Source: Rhodospirillum sp.
Lineage (GTDB): Bacteria > Pseudomonadota > Alphaproteobacteria > Rhodospirillales > Rhodospirillaceae
Length of the DNA: 64,000 nucleotides
Assembly: GCA_021741145.1 (NCBI GenBank)
Contig: JAIOYK010000003.1
Coordinates: 62,001-126,000 of the forward strand
Reading direction: 5' to 3'
Positions 8,860 to 17,492 of this stretch are shown here, piece by piece (the stretch's first letter is position 1; the number at the start of each line of letters is the position of its first letter). The notes beneath the pieces are model-generated. The model was not told where the DNA came from. It did no database searches and saw only the letters and a program-made list of their open reading frames with translations. A program made the translations under genes and the position numbers.

Positions 8860-8949
8860 ATGGAACAATTTGTCGCGCATAGGCCCGCTTGCGGGGCTTG
8901 GTGGTGGCGTCCGCCTTTCGCGGATGCCCCGGCGCGCGCCCTGTTCTAG
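8860..8949 (+). CDS. trpL: trp operon leader peptide (29 residues, three tandem Trp)
   Basis: A short frame reading MEQFVAHRPACGAWWW and then 13 more residues to a TAG at 8947. Three consecutive TGG codons occupy 8899-8907. Tandem Trp codons in a short peptide 160 nt before an anthranilate synthase gene are the hallmark of transcription attenuation: ribosomes stall there when charged tRNA-Trp is scarce. The peptide is longer than the 14-residue S. meliloti example. No Shine-Dalgarno sequence precedes the ATG, consistent with a leaderless transcript. Confidence 0.85.
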   Translation: MEQFVAHRPACGAWWWRPPFADAPARALF

Positions 8950-9031
8950 TCACAAGACACCATCGAACAGGCCCACCCGGCGGGGGCTTCGCGGAAGGCG
9001 GAGACCCCGGTGTCTGGCCCTGCTTCTTTTT
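8893..9031 (+). promoter_or_regulatory. Tryptophan attenuator (antiterminator/terminator switch)
   Basis: Segment 1 (GGGGC, 8893-8897) sits just before the Trp codons and can pair with GCCCC at 8926-8930, part of segment 2. Segment 2 (8910-8930) is complementary over about 20 bp, with one bulged U and two G-U pairs, to segment 3 (8982-9002). The terminator joins 8968-8983 with 9005-9022 and is followed by CTTCTTTTTC (9023-9032). A ribosome stalled on the Trp codons would cover segment 1, free segment 2 to pair with segment 3, and disfavour the terminator. The rest of the gap up to 9110 is leader. Confidence 0.8.
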
Positions 9032-9110
9032 CCCGCCTGTCCGCACGCCCGAGCCTTCGGCCTTTCGCATGCCCGCGCCGTTCCCCTATGAGAACGAACG
9101 GACAGCGACC

Positions 9111-11366
9111 ATGGAAGAGATCACCACCCAGACCACCCCTTGCGGACTGCGTGTCCGTCGTCGACGGATGCCCCTGACCGATCCCGCCGCCATCGAGGCC
9201 CTGATCCCCGCGCTGGATCGGCGCCGGGGGATGGTCTTGGCGTCGACCTATGCCTATCCGGGTCGTTACCGAGAGGGGATGAGCGCCTTTATCGATCCGC
9301 CCCTGGTGTTGGAAGGCCGGGATCGGTCCGCCAGCCTAACGGCGTTAAACGACAGGGGCGGGGTGATTTTGCCAACCCTGGCCCGGGTGCTTCGAAGTGC
9401 GCCGGGCATCGAGGCCATCGAAAGCAGCGGAGATCGGGCGCGGATTGTCCTGTGCCCCATGGATCCCTGGTTTCCAGAGGAGGCCCGCTCCCGCCAGCCC
9501 TCCCTTTTCTCCGTGGTCCGCGCCCTGACCGTCGCCTTGCGGATGGAGGACGACGCCACCCTGGGCCTGTATGGCGCCTTCGGCCATGACCTGGGTCTGG
9601 CCTTCGAGCGCATCGCCCTGGCCAAACCCCGCCCCGCCGACCACCGGGACCTCGTCCTGGCCTTGCCCGACCGGGTCCTGTGCTTCGATCCCGTCGCCAA
9701 CCGGGGAGAGGTCATCGAATACGACTTCGAAACGGCGAAGGGCGCGTCCACGGAAGGCCTGTCTCGGGCCACGCCGGACACCCCGGCTTCCTCCGTCCTG
9801 GCCAATGGGACGGAGGACGACATGGCCCCGGGCACTTACGCGGGGATCGTGGCGGACCTCAAGGGGGATTTCGCCGCCGGGGATTTGTTCGAGGCCGTGC
9901 CCTCGCGCCTGTTCCGGCGGGTTTGCCCGGAGCTACCGTCCCGCCTTTACCAGCGCTTGCGGGCTGATAATCCGGCGCCTTATGTTTTTCTCGCCAACCT
10001 GGGCGGGGGCGAGCATCTGGTGGGCGCCTCGCCGGAGATGTTCCTGCGGGTGACGGGGCGGCGGGTGGAGACCTGCCCTATCTCTGGCACCATCGCCCGG
10101 GGCCGGGATGCCCTGGGGGACGCGGCCAATATCAAGGCTCTGCTCAACTCGGAGAAAGACGAGGCGGAGCTGACCATGTGCACCGACGTGGATCGGAACG
10201 ATAAGGCCCGGGTCTGCGAGCCCGGCTCCATCCGTCTGTTGGGTCGCCGTCAGATCGAAATGTACGCCCGTTTGATCCACACCGTGGATCATGTGGAGGG
10301 CATCCTGAACGGGGATCGCGACGCGCTCGACGCCTTCCTCTCCCACTGTTGGGCGGTGACTGTCACCGGCGCGCCCAAGCGGGCGGCGATGGCGCGGGTG
10401 GAGGGGCTCGAGCCCACGGTGCGCGGTTGGTATGGCGGCGCCATCGGTCGGGTAGGCGTGGACGGGTCCCTCGACACGGGCCTGACCCTGCGCACGATCC
10501 GGTTGCGCAATGGGATCGCCGAGGTGCGAACGGGGGCAACGGTTCTCCATGCCTCCGATCCGGTGGCGGAGGAAGCGGAAACGGTGCTCAAGGCCTCGGC
10601 CTTGCTTGCTTTGCTCGATCCGGCTCTTGAGCTCCAGGGCGCCCTGCCCCGCCCCCGCTCCAAACGCATGCCCTTTCCCCGACCCCGGGTGCTGCTGGTC
10701 GACCACGAGGACAGTTTCGTCCATACCCTGGCCAGCTATCTGCGGGCGGCGGGGGCGGAAACCACCGTGCTCCGGTGGGATTTCCCCCGGCCTCTGATGG
10801 CAGAACTGAACCCGGACCTGGTGGTCCTCTCCCCCGGACCGGGCACGCCGGAGCGCTTCCGGTTAAGGGAGACCATCGGCCTGGCCCTGGAGCAAAGCCG
10901 CTCTCTCTTCGGGGTGTGCCTCGGGCTCCAGGGGATCGTCGAGTATTTTGGAGGCGGATTGAATCGTCTGGACACCCCAGCCCATGGGGTGGAGTCCCCG
11001 CTGCGGCTGATTGCGCCGCGCGATCCGCTGTTCTCGGGGCTTGATGGGGACATTCGGGTGGGCCGGTACCACAGTCTCCAGGCCGACCGAGCGCGTCTGC
11101 CTCGGGATTTGGCCGTTCTCGCCGAGACGGAGGACGGCGTGGTCATGGCCGTCCGTCACCGGCATTTGCCCATCTCCGCCGTGCAGTTCCATCCGGAAAG
11201 CGTGATGACCACGGGCGGGGATGCGGGGGCGCGGATGGTGGGGAACCTGCTGTCCGCCTGCGGCGGAGTGGGCTCTCGCCCTCACCCAGTTGGGGGCGAT
11301 GCCCCCAAGCTCCCCCTTTTTTCAGGAACGGTGGGGCTTGGGGAGGCCCTGCCTCCCCAAGACTGA
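9111..11366 (+). CDS. trpE(G): Fused anthranilate synthase TrpE(G)
   Basis: First committed enzyme of tryptophan synthesis: chorismate plus glutamine to anthranilate. Both subunits are in one 751-residue chain. Residues 1 to about 520 are the chorismate-binding domain (GTYAGIVADLKGDFAAGDLF, SPEMFLRV, PISGTIARG, TVTGAPKRAAM). From about 525 is the class I glutaminase, with nucleophile Cys603 in GVCLGLQG and the partner His694/Glu696 in FHPES. The fusion is typical of Rhizobiales and Rhodospirillales. ATG 9111 was chosen; an in-frame ATG at 9069 lies within the leader after the terminator. The last ~30 residues are encoded by palindromic repeats and are not glutaminase-like. Confidence 0.95.
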   Translation: MEEITTQTTPCGLRVRRRRMPLTDPAAIEALIPALDRRRGMVLASTYAYPGRYREGMSAFIDPPLVLEGRDRSASLTALNDRGGVILPTLARVLRSAPGIEAIESSGDRARIVLCPMDPWFPEEARSRQPSLFSVVRALTVALRMEDDATLGLYGAFGHDLGLAFERIALAKPRPADHRDLVLALPDRVLCFDPVANRGEVIEYDFETAKGASTEGLSRATPDTPASSVLANGTEDDMAPGTYAGIVADLKGDFAAGDLFEAVPSRLFRRVCPELPSRLYQRLRADNPAPYVFLANLGGGEHLVGASPEMFLRVTGRRVETCPISGTIARGRDALGDAANIKALLNSEKDEAELTMCTDVDRNDKARVCEPGSIRLLGRRQIEMYARLIHTVDHVEGILNGDRDALDAFLSHCWAVTVTGAPKRAAMARVEGLEPTVRGWYGGAIGRVGVDGSLDTGLTLRTIRLRNGIAEVRTGATVLHASDPVAEEAETVLKASALLALLDPALELQGALPRPRSKRMPFPRPRVLLVDHEDSFVHTLASYLRAAGAETTVLRWDFPRPLMAELNPDLVVLSPGPGTPERFRLRETIGLALEQSRSLFGVCLGLQGIVEYFGGGLNRLDTPAHGVESPLRLIAPRDPLFSGLDGDIRVGRYHSLQADRARLPRDLAVLAETEDGVVMAVRHRHLPISAVQFHPESVMTTGGDAGARMVGNLLSACGGVGSRPHPVGGDAPKLPLFSGTVGLGEALPPQD
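11290..11361. repeat. Paired GC-rich palindromes overlapping the trpE(G) 3' end
   Basis: TTGGGGGC-GAT-GCCCCCAA (11290-11308) is followed by a T6 run at 11317-11322. Next comes a perfect 10-bp stem, CTTGGGGAGG with CCTCCCCAAG (11337-11361), and then a smaller GGGGC-GCA-GCCCC at 11371-11383. All but the last lie inside the reading frame. They look like a REP-type element that doubles as a terminator between the convergent trpE(G) and cobM genes. Confidence 0.65.
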
Positions 11367-11382
11367 AACAGGGGCGCAGCCC

Positions 11383-12147
11383 CTACACCTTCGCGGGCCG
11401 CAACACATGCGTATGGTCCTTGGCGTAGAGACGGCTGTCGGTAAAAGCGGTCTCCTCATCGAGGACACGCCCGACCAGGATCAAGGCCGTGCGGGTCAGC
11501 CCGGCGGCTTTCACCTTGGCGCGGATATCGGCCAGGGTGCCCCGAATAATCGTTTCGTCTGGCCAACTGGCGCGGAAGATCACCGCGACGGGGCAATCGG
11601 CACCGCGCAGGGGGGTCAAAACCTTTTCCACATGGGCCAGATTGGTGATGGACAGGTGGATGGCCAGGGTGGCGCTTCCCTTGCCCAGGCTTTCCAGGTC
11701 TTCGCCGTCGGGCATGGCGGAGGCACGGACGGCGGTGCGGGTCAGGATGATGGTCTGGCTGACGTCGGGCAGGGTCAGCTCGGTGCCTAGGGTGGCGGCG
11801 GCGGCGGCGAAGGCGGGCACGCCGGGGCAGATGTCATAGGGAATCCCGAGGGTTTTCAGGCGCCGGATCTGCTCGGCGATGGCGCCGTAGAGGCTGGGAT
11901 CGCCGGAGTGGACCCGGGCCACGTCCTGGCCGTTGGCCTGGGCCGCCTCGATATGGGCCATGATCTCGTCCAGGTTCAGGGGCGCGGTGTCGATCACCAG
12001 GGCGCCATCGGAGGCCTGATCGATGACTTCGCGGGGGACGAGACTTCCGGCATAGAGCACCAGGGGGCAGGCCTTGATCAGGTTCAGGGCGCGCAGGGTG
12101 ATCAAATCGGGGGCGCCAGGGCCGGCGCCAATGAAATGGACGGTCAT
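11383..12147 (-). CDS. cobM: Precorrin-4/cobalt-precorrin-4 C11-methyltransferase
   Basis: Adds a methyl group from S-adenosylmethionine to C11 of the corrin precursor. At 254 residues it is standard for CobM/CbiF. The SAM-binding start is HFIGAGPGAPDLITLRA; later come VHSGDPSLYGA and PGVPAFAAAAA, which mark the uroporphyrinogen-III methyltransferase fold. It is the last gene of the cobalamin operon; its ATG overlaps the stop of cbiG-cobJ by 4 nt (ATGA). It converges with trpE(G) across the palindromic repeats. Confidence 0.95.
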   Translation of the reverse strand: MTVHFIGAGPGAPDLITLRALNLIKACPLVLYAGSLVPREVIDQASDGALVIDTAPLNLDEIMAHIEAAQANGQDVARVHSGDPSLYGAIAEQIRRLKTLGIPYDICPGVPAFAAAAATLGTELTLPDVSQTIILTRTAVRASAMPDGEDLESLGKGSATLAIHLSITNLAHVEKVLTPLRGADCPVAVIFRASWPDETIIRGTLADIRAKVKAAGLTRTALILVGRVLDEETAFTDSRLYAKDHTHVLRPAKV

Positions 12148-13967
12148 TGGATTTCCTTAATGCTTTTGTCCGCGCCGGGTCCGGTCTTTTTGCGGGCGTA
12201 GCCGCGAGGGGTATAGACCCAGGGACCGACGGTTCGGGTGTTGGAACTGCCGACCAGGACAACGGTCAGCATGTCCACCTCCTCCGGATCCAAGGCGCCC
12301 AGGGTGGTGACTCGGACGGTTTCCTCTGGGCGACCCAGGTTGCGGGCGAGGACGACGGGAGTCTCGGCGGGGCGATGCTCGAGCAGGATCTCCCGGGCCT
12401 TGGGGAGTTGGTCCCGACGCCGTTTCGATACCGGATTGTAGAAAGCGACGACGAAATCACCGAGGGCGGCGCCCTTCAGACGCCGTTCGATATCGGGCCA
12501 GGGGGTCAGCAGATCCGAAAGCGAGATGGCGCAGAAGTCGTGGTTCAGGGGCGCGCCCGAGCGGGCCGCGGCCACCTGAAGGGCTGACACACCGGGCTCG
12601 ACGGTGATTTCGATCCGGTTCCAAGCGGGATTCTTGGAGCCTTCCAGCTCCAGAAGCTCGAAAACCAGGGTCGCGAGGGCATAAATCCCCGCGTCGCCGG
12701 AGCAGACCAGGGACACGGCCCGCCCTTCCGCGGCCAGCTCCAGGGCGCGGCGCGCCCGTTCGGTCTCGTGGCCCAGGCCCGTTTCATGGCGGACTTTGCC
12801 TGAGGTGGCGTCGCCCAGCAGGTCCAGGTAGAGGCCGTAGCCGACCAGATCGGTGGAGGCGGCAATGGCTTGGGTCGCGGCGGGCGTCCGCGAGCGGGCC
12901 TCGCCGGGGCCGATACCGACAATGAACAGGCGCCCCCGGGGCCGTCCGATGGTTTCGGGGTCGAGGGGGGCGGCGGCCCGGGCGATGGCGCAGGTGGCCC
13001 GGGCGGATTTGGCCTTGGGGACCACCAGGGCTCCCTTGGGTCCGACCGCGGCCAGGGCGGCGCCTTCGGAGACCCCATGGCACCCCACTTCCCGGAAAAC
13101 CACCTCGGACGGGGTGGCCAATCGCCCCCGTTCCGCTTCCAGAACGGAGGCGGGGAAGAAGCGGGCGGGGACGCCTAAGCGCTCGGCCAGGGTCAGGACG
13201 GCGGATTCATCGGATTTCAGGTCGATGGAGGTAATGCAGGCGATGGCGTCCGGGGAGAGATTGGCTGTCGCCAGGGTGTCCCGGACCAGGGTTTCCAGGT
13301 CCTCCGGCGGGCAATTCCGGTCACAGCCCACGCCCAGGGCCAGGATCGGCGGATGGATGAGCAAGTCCTCCGGGGAGTCGATGGGTTCGTCGGAGAGGAT
13401 CACCCGCTCCGGGGCCTGGTCGTCCTCGGGCAGGCCGATGGGCCAGTCCAGGCCCGGCAGGCGGCGGTCCACGGTGATGGGGAGACCCGCCAGGAGGGCG
13501 GCCATGGGGGCCTTGGCGGCAGCCGGATTGGCCACCCGCCAGCCGGGCGGGGGATCATCGAGGGCAAGGCCGAAGGCGACCTCCCCTCCCGTGGTCAGGG
13601 CCGGGCGGATGGCGAGCGCTTCCCCCAGGAGCGCGGCGAGGCGGTTGCCGCCCCGGTGGCCTCCGATCAGCGGGACGACCGCCGATCCGTCCGCGGCGAG
13701 GGCCAGAACCGGCGGCTCCCCGATCTTGTCGGAGAGCAAGGGCGCGATGGCCCGGATCAGGATGCCCGAGGCGCAAACCCCGATCAGCGGGTGACCCAGG
13801 GCGAACAGGGAGCGCAGATGGGCCAGGGTATCGGTGAAATGCCGGTCCGCGCCCTTGGTTCGCCCGGCGAGGCCATGGACCTCCGCCCCGGACAGGCCGG
13901 GCGCGAGGCGCCGAGCCAGGGCGAGGCCCGGTGGGTTCAGCGCGATGAAAACGGGGGCGGCGCTCAT
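12144..13967 (-). CDS. cobJ: CbiG-CobJ fusion (cobalt-precorrin-5A hydrolase / C17-methyltransferase)
   Basis: A 607-residue bifunctional corrin enzyme. Residues 1 to about 340 are CbiG: VCASGILIRAIAPLLSDKIG, then GGHRGGNRLA, and the CobE-like half with LGVGCDRNC and SIDLKSDESAV. From about 345 (GRLFIVGIGPGEARSRT) it is CobJ/CbiH, which methylates C17 and drives ring contraction; CSGDAGIYALATLVFE and EPGVSALQVAAARSGAPL are conserved. CbiG opens the delta-lactone in the early-cobalt (anaerobic) route. The gene overlaps cobI upstream and cobM downstream by 4 nt each. CbiG-CobJ fusions are known in other bacteria. Confidence 0.93.
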   Translation of the reverse strand: MSAAPVFIALNPPGLALARRLAPGLSGAEVHGLAGRTKGADRHFTDTLAHLRSLFALGHPLIGVCASGILIRAIAPLLSDKIGEPPVLALAADGSAVVPLIGGHRGGNRLAALLGEALAIRPALTTGGEVAFGLALDDPPPGWRVANPAAAKAPMAALLAGLPITVDRRLPGLDWPIGLPEDDQAPERVILSDEPIDSPEDLLIHPPILALGVGCDRNCPPEDLETLVRDTLATANLSPDAIACITSIDLKSDESAVLTLAERLGVPARFFPASVLEAERGRLATPSEVVFREVGCHGVSEGAALAAVGPKGALVVPKAKSARATCAIARAAAPLDPETIGRPRGRLFIVGIGPGEARSRTPAATQAIAASTDLVGYGLYLDLLGDATSGKVRHETGLGHETERARRALELAAEGRAVSLVCSGDAGIYALATLVFELLELEGSKNPAWNRIEITVEPGVSALQVAAARSGAPLNHDFCAISLSDLLTPWPDIERRLKGAALGDFVVAFYNPVSKRRRDQLPKAREILLEHRPAETPVVLARNLGRPEETVRVTTLGALDPEEVDMLTVVLVGSSNTRTVGPWVYTPRGYARKKTGPGADKSIKEIQ

Positions 13968-14683
13968 GGGGGGTCCTTTCGGGCCAGCAACAGGGAGAAA
14001 TAGGGCACGCCCTCGACCAGGGCTTGGGGCAGCGGCAGGATCCGCTCCCCTTCCAACCCGCCACGGACGACGACGGTTGCCCCTTCGGCCAATCCGGCCC
14101 GCTCCAAAGCGGTGGCGACTCGGGGTAGGTGGCGGCCCAGTTTCATGACGATGGCCGCCCGGACGGCGGAAAGGGCGGTGTCGAGGGTGGCGTCATCGGC
14201 GGTGGCCGGGAGGATGGCGAGGGGTTCGTCCCCGGCCACCAGGGGCCGCTGGGCCAAGGCGGCGCAGGCCATGGGCGAGGCCACACCCGGAACGATCCGC
14301 ATGGGGAAGCGTCCACCCAAGCGCTCCAGGACATAGATGAAGGAGCCATAGAACAGGGGGTCTCCCTCGCAGAGGAAGGCCACGTCCCGTCCGGCGTCCA
14401 GGTGTTCGGCGATGGCCAGGGCGCCCTTGTCGTAGGCCGGGTGCTCGGGGCTTTGACCGGGTTTGAAGGCCATCGGCAGGGAGATTTCCGGCAGACCCTT
14501 GGGCAGGTGGGGCGCGGCGATGGCGCGGGCGAGGCTCTCGCCGTCCTGGTTGGCGGGGTAGGCCAGGACGTCCACGGCGTTCAGCAGGCGGACAGCTTTC
14601 AGGGTCAGCAACTCCGGATCCCCGGGGCCGACGCCGACGCCGATTAAGGTTCCAGGCCTTGTTCCGGGCTTGGGAACGGTCAT
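13964..14683 (-). CDS. cobI: Precorrin-2 C20-methyltransferase
   Basis: Methylates C20 of (cobalt-)precorrin-2 using SAM, the first dedicated methylation of corrin synthesis. It has 239 residues, a normal length. Landmarks are LIGVGVGPGDPELLTLKAVR at the N-terminus, FLCEGDPLFYGSFIYVLERL for the SAM pocket, and VPGVASPMACAA. ATG 14683 overlaps the cobL stop by 4 nt and its own stop overlaps the cbiG-cobJ ATG by 4 nt, so translation is probably coupled. Confidence 0.95.
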   Translation of the reverse strand: MTVPKPGTRPGTLIGVGVGPGDPELLTLKAVRLLNAVDVLAYPANQDGESLARAIAAPHLPKGLPEISLPMAFKPGQSPEHPAYDKGALAIAEHLDAGRDVAFLCEGDPLFYGSFIYVLERLGGRFPMRIVPGVASPMACAALAQRPLVAGDEPLAILPATADDATLDTALSAVRAAIVMKLGRHLPRVATALERAGLAEGATVVVRGGLEGERILPLPQALVEGVPYFSLLLARKDPP

Positions 14684-15900
14684 GGTTTGACGCCAGTGTA
14701 TTGGGTGACGGGGGCCAAGGCCTTCCAGGCTTGAAGGCCGGGGCCGATGGTTTCCAGGCGGCTGACGTTGAGTCGGCTCATGTCGCCTCCGTGGAGTGTC
14801 CACCATTCCGCCACCCGGGTCTCGGCCTGGAGGGTCACGGCATTGATCACCAGCCGTCCCCCGGGACGCAGGCGCTCCCAACAGAGTTCCAGAAGGCCTG
14901 GTACGGACAGGCCGCCACCCAGGAAAATAGCGTCGGGAGGATCGGTTCGCTCCAGAATGCTCTCCTGGGCTGGACCCGGAACGATATCCAATCCGGGGAC
15001 TCCAAGGGTCACGGCATTGCGGGCGATGCGGGCGAAGCGGCTCCGGTCCCGTTCAAAGGCGACGGCGATGGCGCGGTCCGCGGCGCGCATCCATTCAATG
15101 CCGATGGTGCCGCAGCCCGCCCCCACGTCCCAAAGCCGGGCGCCGGGGTAGGGCTGGAGGGCCGAAAGGGTCGAGGCCCGGACTTCTCGTTTCGTGATCA
15201 TGCCATCGTGGTCGAAGGCGGAATCGGTCAGTCCCGGAACTCGGGAGCGCAGCGGCGTACCCGGGTCGGCCAGGGCTTCCAGGGCGATAACGTTAAGGTC
15301 CGCCACCTGATCCTCTTCCCAATCCCCGGCCAGGGCCTGGATCCGGTTTTCCTTCGCGCCGCCCATGTGTTCCAGGACCGTCATGGGGCTGTCTCCATAC
15401 CCGGCCCGGGCCAGGGTGCGGGCCAAGGCCATGGGCGTGCGGCCATCACGGGACAGGATGAGCATGCGAACCCCCGGTGCGAGGTCCCGCAAAGCCATCT
15501 CCAGGGGCCGCCCATGGACGGTGACCAGGACGCACTCCTGCAAAGCCCAGCCAAGCCGGGCCGCGGCGAGGGAATAAGCTCCGGGATGGGGCAGGACGCG
15601 CAAGTCGCGGATTCCGTAACGATCCGCCAGAACCGATCCGATCCCACACATCATGGGATCACCGGTGGCGACAAGGCAGACCGGCGTGCCACGGAGGGCG
15701 TCCAGCCGTTCGAGAAAATCCTGGAGGTCGGTATAGGGCAGGCGGCGTTGCCCCTCCCGCGCCGGGACATGGTCGAGCAGGCGGGCGCCTCCAGCGAGGA
15801 TCTCGGCGCCTTCAACCAAGGCGCGGGCAGCGGGGGCGAGGCCCTCGGGGCCATCGTCGCCCATACCCACCACCTGGAGCCAGGGAATCATTTCGGTCAT
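14680..15900 (-). CDS. cobL: Precorrin-6Y C5,15-methyltransferase (decarboxylating)
   Basis: A 406-residue fusion of the CbiE-type methyltransferase (N-terminal half: VVGMGDDGPEGLAPAA, CLVATGDPMMCGIG) and the CbiT-type Rossmann methyltransferase/decarboxylase (C-terminal half from about residue 210: ITKREVRA, then LWDVGAGCGTIGIEW for SAM). It methylates C5 and C15 and removes the acetate carboxyl. Fused CobL is usual in the late-cobalt pathway but also occurs with CbiX and CbiG. ATG 15900 overlaps the stop of the DUF429-like-cobH gene by 4 nt; a Met three codons later is possible. Confidence 0.95.
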   Translation of the reverse strand: MTEMIPWLQVVGMGDDGPEGLAPAARALVEGAEILAGGARLLDHVPAREGQRRLPYTDLQDFLERLDALRGTPVCLVATGDPMMCGIGSVLADRYGIRDLRVLPHPGAYSLAAARLGWALQECVLVTVHGRPLEMALRDLAPGVRMLILSRDGRTPMALARTLARAGYGDSPMTVLEHMGGAKENRIQALAGDWEEDQVADLNVIALEALADPGTPLRSRVPGLTDSAFDHDGMITKREVRASTLSALQPYPGARLWDVGAGCGTIGIEWMRAADRAIAVAFERDRSRFARIARNAVTLGVPGLDIVPGPAQESILERTDPPDAIFLGGGLSVPGLLELCWERLRPGGRLVINAVTLQAETRVAEWWTLHGGDMSRLNVSRLETIGPGLQAWKALAPVTQYTGVKP

Positions 15901-17492
15901 GCGGGGTCGTCTCCCGGATCGCCTTGTTCCAGCTTGCCCAGGGCGTTGACGGCGGCCGCGGCCATGGCGCTGCCTCCCCTGCGACCCCGGACGGCGAGGA
16001 AGGGAAGCCCAAGGGCGCGGGCCTCGGTCGCGAGAAGATCCTTGGATTCCATGGCCCCGACGAAGCCCACGGGGAAGCCCAGGATGGCCGCGGGCATGGG
16101 CGCTCCCGGTTCGGCCAGGATCTCCAGCAGGTGGAAGAGTGCCGTGGGGGCGTTGCCAATGGCCACCACAGCTCCGTCCAGGACATCCCGCCAAAGCTCC
16201 ACCGCCGCGGCCGAGCGGGTGGTGCCCATGTCGCGGGCCAAATCGAGAACCTTGGGGTCATTGAGCATGCAGATGACCCGGTTTTTTTTGGGCATGAGAC
16301 CAGGAATGATTCCTCGCGACACCATTTCGGCATCGACCAGAATGGGTTTTCCCACCGCGAGGGCTGCCCGTCCGGCGGCCACGACGCGTTCGTCAAAAAT
16401 CAAGTCCTCCACCAGATCGATCATTCCGCAGGCGTGGATCAGACGCGTCGCCACGGGACGCAGGGGGGCGGGCAGTCGGTCCAGGTCCGCCTCCGCCTTG
16501 ATGGTGGCGAAGGATCGGCGATAGATCTCGGAGGGGTCGCGGATATAGTCCTCGGCGGCGAGCAGGGGCATGGATTGGTCCCGGGCGGCCATGGACAGGC
16601 CTGTCTCCACGCCCAGGATCCAACCCTCTTCCCTTGCGATGGTGTCGCGGTCCCCTTGGCTCAAGTCACCGGGACCCTCGAACAGGGGCGCCAGCCGGTC
16701 CAGGCCGTCCAGGTCCCACAGGCGGCGGGCGAGGGTTCGGACCTGGGTTTCATCCAGCACCTGACCGGAAGCGGCGGTCCGGGTGACCAGGGAGGGATAG
16801 ACCTCGGCCACCACCACCCGGCTTTCCTCCGGGTCGGGTAGGGTCAGTCCGGTTTCGAAGGGCCAGATCCGCATGCCCTTCGACACCCAGGGGTGGGTGC
16901 GCAGCCGCCAGAGGGCGGGGATGCCCACCAGGGACTGGCCCCCCACGGCACCGGCATAGGTGAGTTTCCAGACCGGTTGGGGGCCGGTGGCATGGGCCTC
17001 GGTCAAGCGCAGCTCAGGCAGGGTTGGCTCGCCGTTGACGTCCGGGGGGAGGATGGGCTTGGTCGGGGTGAGGCCGTCCATGTCCCGCCCGGCGGGCAGA
17101 CCCCAAAAGGCGCCCCGGCCGCCGAGTCGCTTGTTGAAATCGGCGGCCACCTCGAACCGGTTGTTGGCGTTGTTCCCCCCATCCGCGATGGACGCGGACA
17201 GGAGTTTCCAGAGGCCACGCCAATTGGCTTCCCCGGGGGTCAACAAATCGGCCAGCCCCCTGGGGTAGCCGAGTGCGAAGTCCACGCCCAGCAACACCCG
17301 CCGGTTCCGCGCCATCAGGTCGGAGAGCTGATCCACCAAGAGGCGCATGGCCTCCGTCCGGGTGGGTGGATTGGCGGTGACCTGCTCCACCCCATCGACA
17401 AGGACGTGAATCCAGATGCTGTCCTTGCCCGTTCGCGGTTCGGCCGCGGCGCTCCAGTCCATGATGACGATGGCGTCGAAGGCGCGGCTCAC
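15897..17492 (-). CDS. cobH: DUF429-like domain fused to precorrin-8X methylmutase (CobH)
   Basis: A 531-residue protein, more than twice the length of CobH alone. Residues from about 315 are the methylmutase that moves the C11 methyl to C12 (AEDYIRDPSEIYRRSFATI; catalytic His353 in RLIHACGMIDL). Residues 1 to about 300 form a separate domain with acidic residues in beta-strand contexts: Asp12 in IVIMDWSA, Asp71 in LLGVDFALGYP and Glu230 in VVVAEVYPS. That pattern resembles the RNase H-like DUF429 fold; this assignment is inferred. Start and stop overlap cbiX and cobL by 4 nt. The role of the N-terminal domain in cobalamin synthesis is unknown. Confidence 0.85.
   Translation of the reverse strand: MSRAFDAIVIMDWSAAAEPRTGKDSIWIHVLVDGVEQVTANPPTRTEAMRLLVDQLSDLMARNRRVLLGVDFALGYPRGLADLLTPGEANWRGLWKLLSASIADGGNNANNRFEVAADFNKRLGGRGAFWGLPAGRDMDGLTPTKPILPPDVNGEPTLPELRLTEAHATGPQPVWKLTYAGAVGGQSLVGIPALWRLRTHPWVSKGMRIWPFETGLTLPDPEESRVVVAEVYPSLVTRTAASGQVLDETQVRTLARRLWDLDGLDRLAPLFEGPGDLSQGDRDTIAREEGWILGVETGLSMAARDQSMPLLAAEDYIRDPSEIYRRSFATIKAEADLDRLPAPLRPVATRLIHACGMIDLVEDLIFDERVVAAGRAALAVGKPILVDAEMVSRGIIPGLMPKKNRVICMLNDPKVLDLARDMGTTRSAAAVELWRDVLDGAVVAIGNAPTALFHLLEILAEPGAPMPAAILGFPVGFVGAMESKDLLATEARALGLPFLAVRGRRGGSAMAAAAVNALGKLEQGDPGDDPA

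Noticed and set aside
14659-16524. A long plus-strand open frame over cobL and the cobH fusion
   Set aside because: It is a shadow of cobL and cobH, with low-complexity Gly/Arg/Gln composition and no recognisable domain.
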